Origin: Gymnogyps californianus
Taxonomy: Eukaryota; Chordata; Aves; Accipitriformes; Cathartidae
DNA: 64,000 nt
Reading direction: 5' to 3'
NCBI RefSeq assembly: GCF_018139145.2
Contig: NC_059500.1
Coordinates: 44,811,226-44,875,225 of the forward strand
The notes below the pieces were generated by a model. It saw nothing but the letters and a program-made list of their open reading frames with translations, did not search any database and was not told the DNA's origin. The position numbers and the translations under genes are program-made. Positions 62,771 to 64,000 of the stretch are shown here, in pieces (the first letter of the stretch is position 1; each line of letters starts with the position of its first letter).

Positions 62771-63190
62771 AGAATCATAGAATTACAAGCCAGCACCTGA
62801 AGGCTGTGATTCAAATTTCCTCATTTGCAAAACTTGGATAAAGACCTGTTGTTAATTTCACAAAGCAGCCCTTTATGTGCTAAGATACTTTAAAAATGAA
62901 GCAGTACTGCCAACAGGTACACAAAAAGGAAGCACTTACCTGAGCGTTTTTAATAGTCGGAACTGCCCTACAAATAAAGACGGATTTCACTGCCAAAATC
63001 TTTCCATCTGTCCTACCACACCCAGTGCCCTTCTAACTGCCACATGGAGAGCTGTCTGAGGTGACAGCAACCTATTCCAGTGTTTAATTGTTTTCATGGC
63101 AAAGAATTTTTACTAATACCCAAACAAAATTTCTCCTTAAACGATTTGGCCTAAAGAAGGAGTCTTGTTGCCTCCTGTCCAGCTACTGTC
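62771..63190 (-). mobile_element. Avian CR1 LINE, 3' end fragment
   Basis: The left edge AGAATCATAGAATTAC is the CR1 terminal repeat from the reverse strand. The best-preserved part is 63060-63185: GCAACCTATTCCAGTGTTTA, GGCAAAGAATTTTTACTAAT and AAATTTCTCCTTAAACGATT, then TTGTTGCCTCCTGTCC. This follows the order of the avian CR1 3' region on the minus strand. The middle (about 62810-63050) is more diverged and might contain another small insertion. The 60-codon plus-strand frame inside is meaningless. Confidence 0.75.
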
Positions 63191-64000
63191 CAGACGAAGA
63201 TAGTACCTGCATCTTGTCTGCAACTATCTTACAAACACAAAGACTTTGAAAGCATAGAAAACTACATTTTTGGCTAGTCAAACTCATTGAAATAATTTTT
63301 GAGTACTTATGACCCACAGTTAGATATACTACAGATTATATATACTACAGGAATCACATTATTTATTACTCTTAAGAGTTGACGTATATGGTAAAGCCAA
63401 AGACAAGCTGATCACTTTGCAAAATGACTGGGAGTACAAGTTTTCCTTGCAGCATTATGACTGGTAATGACTGGATAAAGCAGAAGTTCCAAGCTTTTCA
63501 GGAAATAAATGGCTTTATCCTTGCAGACAGATTACGAAACCTGTCTTTACAGACATTCTCTCAGTCACGGGGAGAAAACAAAGATGTGTGCAATGGGACC
63601 CTGATCATACAGTCTACCCTGAAGTGGCCATGAGAGGACCATGAACATGAGCACTGCTAAGGCAAAAGCAGGTTACACTGACTTGCAACATGAATGTGTG
63701 TGCAACTGACACATTTTGATAAGTTACTAATACATGATTTTTTTCTTCTGTGAAGTGATTTGTATTGTATCGCTAGAAACAAAAATCAAGAAATTAACAT
63801 GTGGGCTGTTCAAGACCTGAGGTAATGGCTGTTTGCACTTCCAGTTATTTTGCAAGGTGGGTCAAAAAAATCTGCAACTTTTCGTTATTCTGAAAATAAA
63901 TAAGTGAATGGACTAAGTCCATTCATTCACAACAGAAGTGAAAATTCTAGTTATTTTGTCAGTGCTAATTTTGATATTATGATATTTTGCATATGCTATT
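63191..64000. other. Unique AT-rich non-coding DNA
   Basis: No gene or repeat is recognised. A 69-codon frame at 63424-63633 has no known domain. Confidence 0.5.

Noticed and set aside
62805..62845. TTTCCTCATTTGCAAAACTTGG, reminiscent of a MIR SINE core
   Set aside because: It falls inside a CR1 fragment, is short, and lacks the rest of the MIR core. Resemblance is probably chance.
1..64000. CRISPR arrays, operons, tRNA or rRNA genes, and bacterial or phage content
   Set aside because: None found. Composition, CpG scarcity, LINEs and LTRs all indicate vertebrate nuclear DNA.

Overview
This window looks like non-coding nuclear DNA from a bird, probably a neoavian. I found no protein-coding gene, no RNA gene and nothing prokaryotic. 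Open frames are all short (longest 126 codons), lie on both strands with no order, and often overlap a repeat or an open frame on the other strand. That is what AT-rich non-coding vertebrate DNA gives by chance. The bird assignment rests on CR1 retroposon 3' ends with the repeated ATAGAATCATAGA-type terminus, and on endogenous retrovirus LTRs that start TGTCCTGGGTTCAGC and end AACCATGACA. I recognise both from bird genomes by memory; no search was possible. The window is either an intergenic desert or part of a very long intron. Unrecognised short exons cannot be excluded.

Layout: 1-3.8 kb is unique AT-rich DNA with a mildly GC-richer patch at 0.74-1.24 kb. 3.84-5.80 kb is a heavily decayed, internally deleted CR1-clade LINE on the plus strand. 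7.40-7.74 kb is the 3' end of a second old CR1 on the minus strand, and 9.58-9.72 kb is a younger avian CR1 3' end on the minus strand, preceded by a palindromic CA/CG/TG tract at 9.31 kb. 9.7-30.9 kb is mostly unique, with nested hairpins at 11.37-11.43 and 14.33-14.39 kb and a probable ancient palindromic MITE at 19.85 kb. A second MITE-like hairpin lies at 30.90-30.99 kb.

The most structured part is 34.65-36.42 kb. A minus-strand LTR piece is joined directly to a plus-strand retroviral pol remnant. About 0.8 kb further on is a complete solo LTR of the same family on the plus strand, with TG...CA ends, a near-perfect 5-bp target duplication, a perfect CRE (TGACGTCA), a TATA box and an ATTAAA signal.

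The rest is unique AT-rich DNA with an old minus-strand CR1 at 41.29-41.70 kb, a GC-richer patch at 45.9-46.5 kb, a 16-bp tandem repeat at 51.6 kb, a plus-strand CR1 3' end at 53.55 kb, a probable CR1 ORF2 fragment at 61.2-61.7 kb and a minus-strand CR1 at 62.77-63.19 kb. No genes act together here. The biology on view is transposon history, plus one LTR that could still work as a promoter or enhancer. I found no support for a novel multi-gene system.
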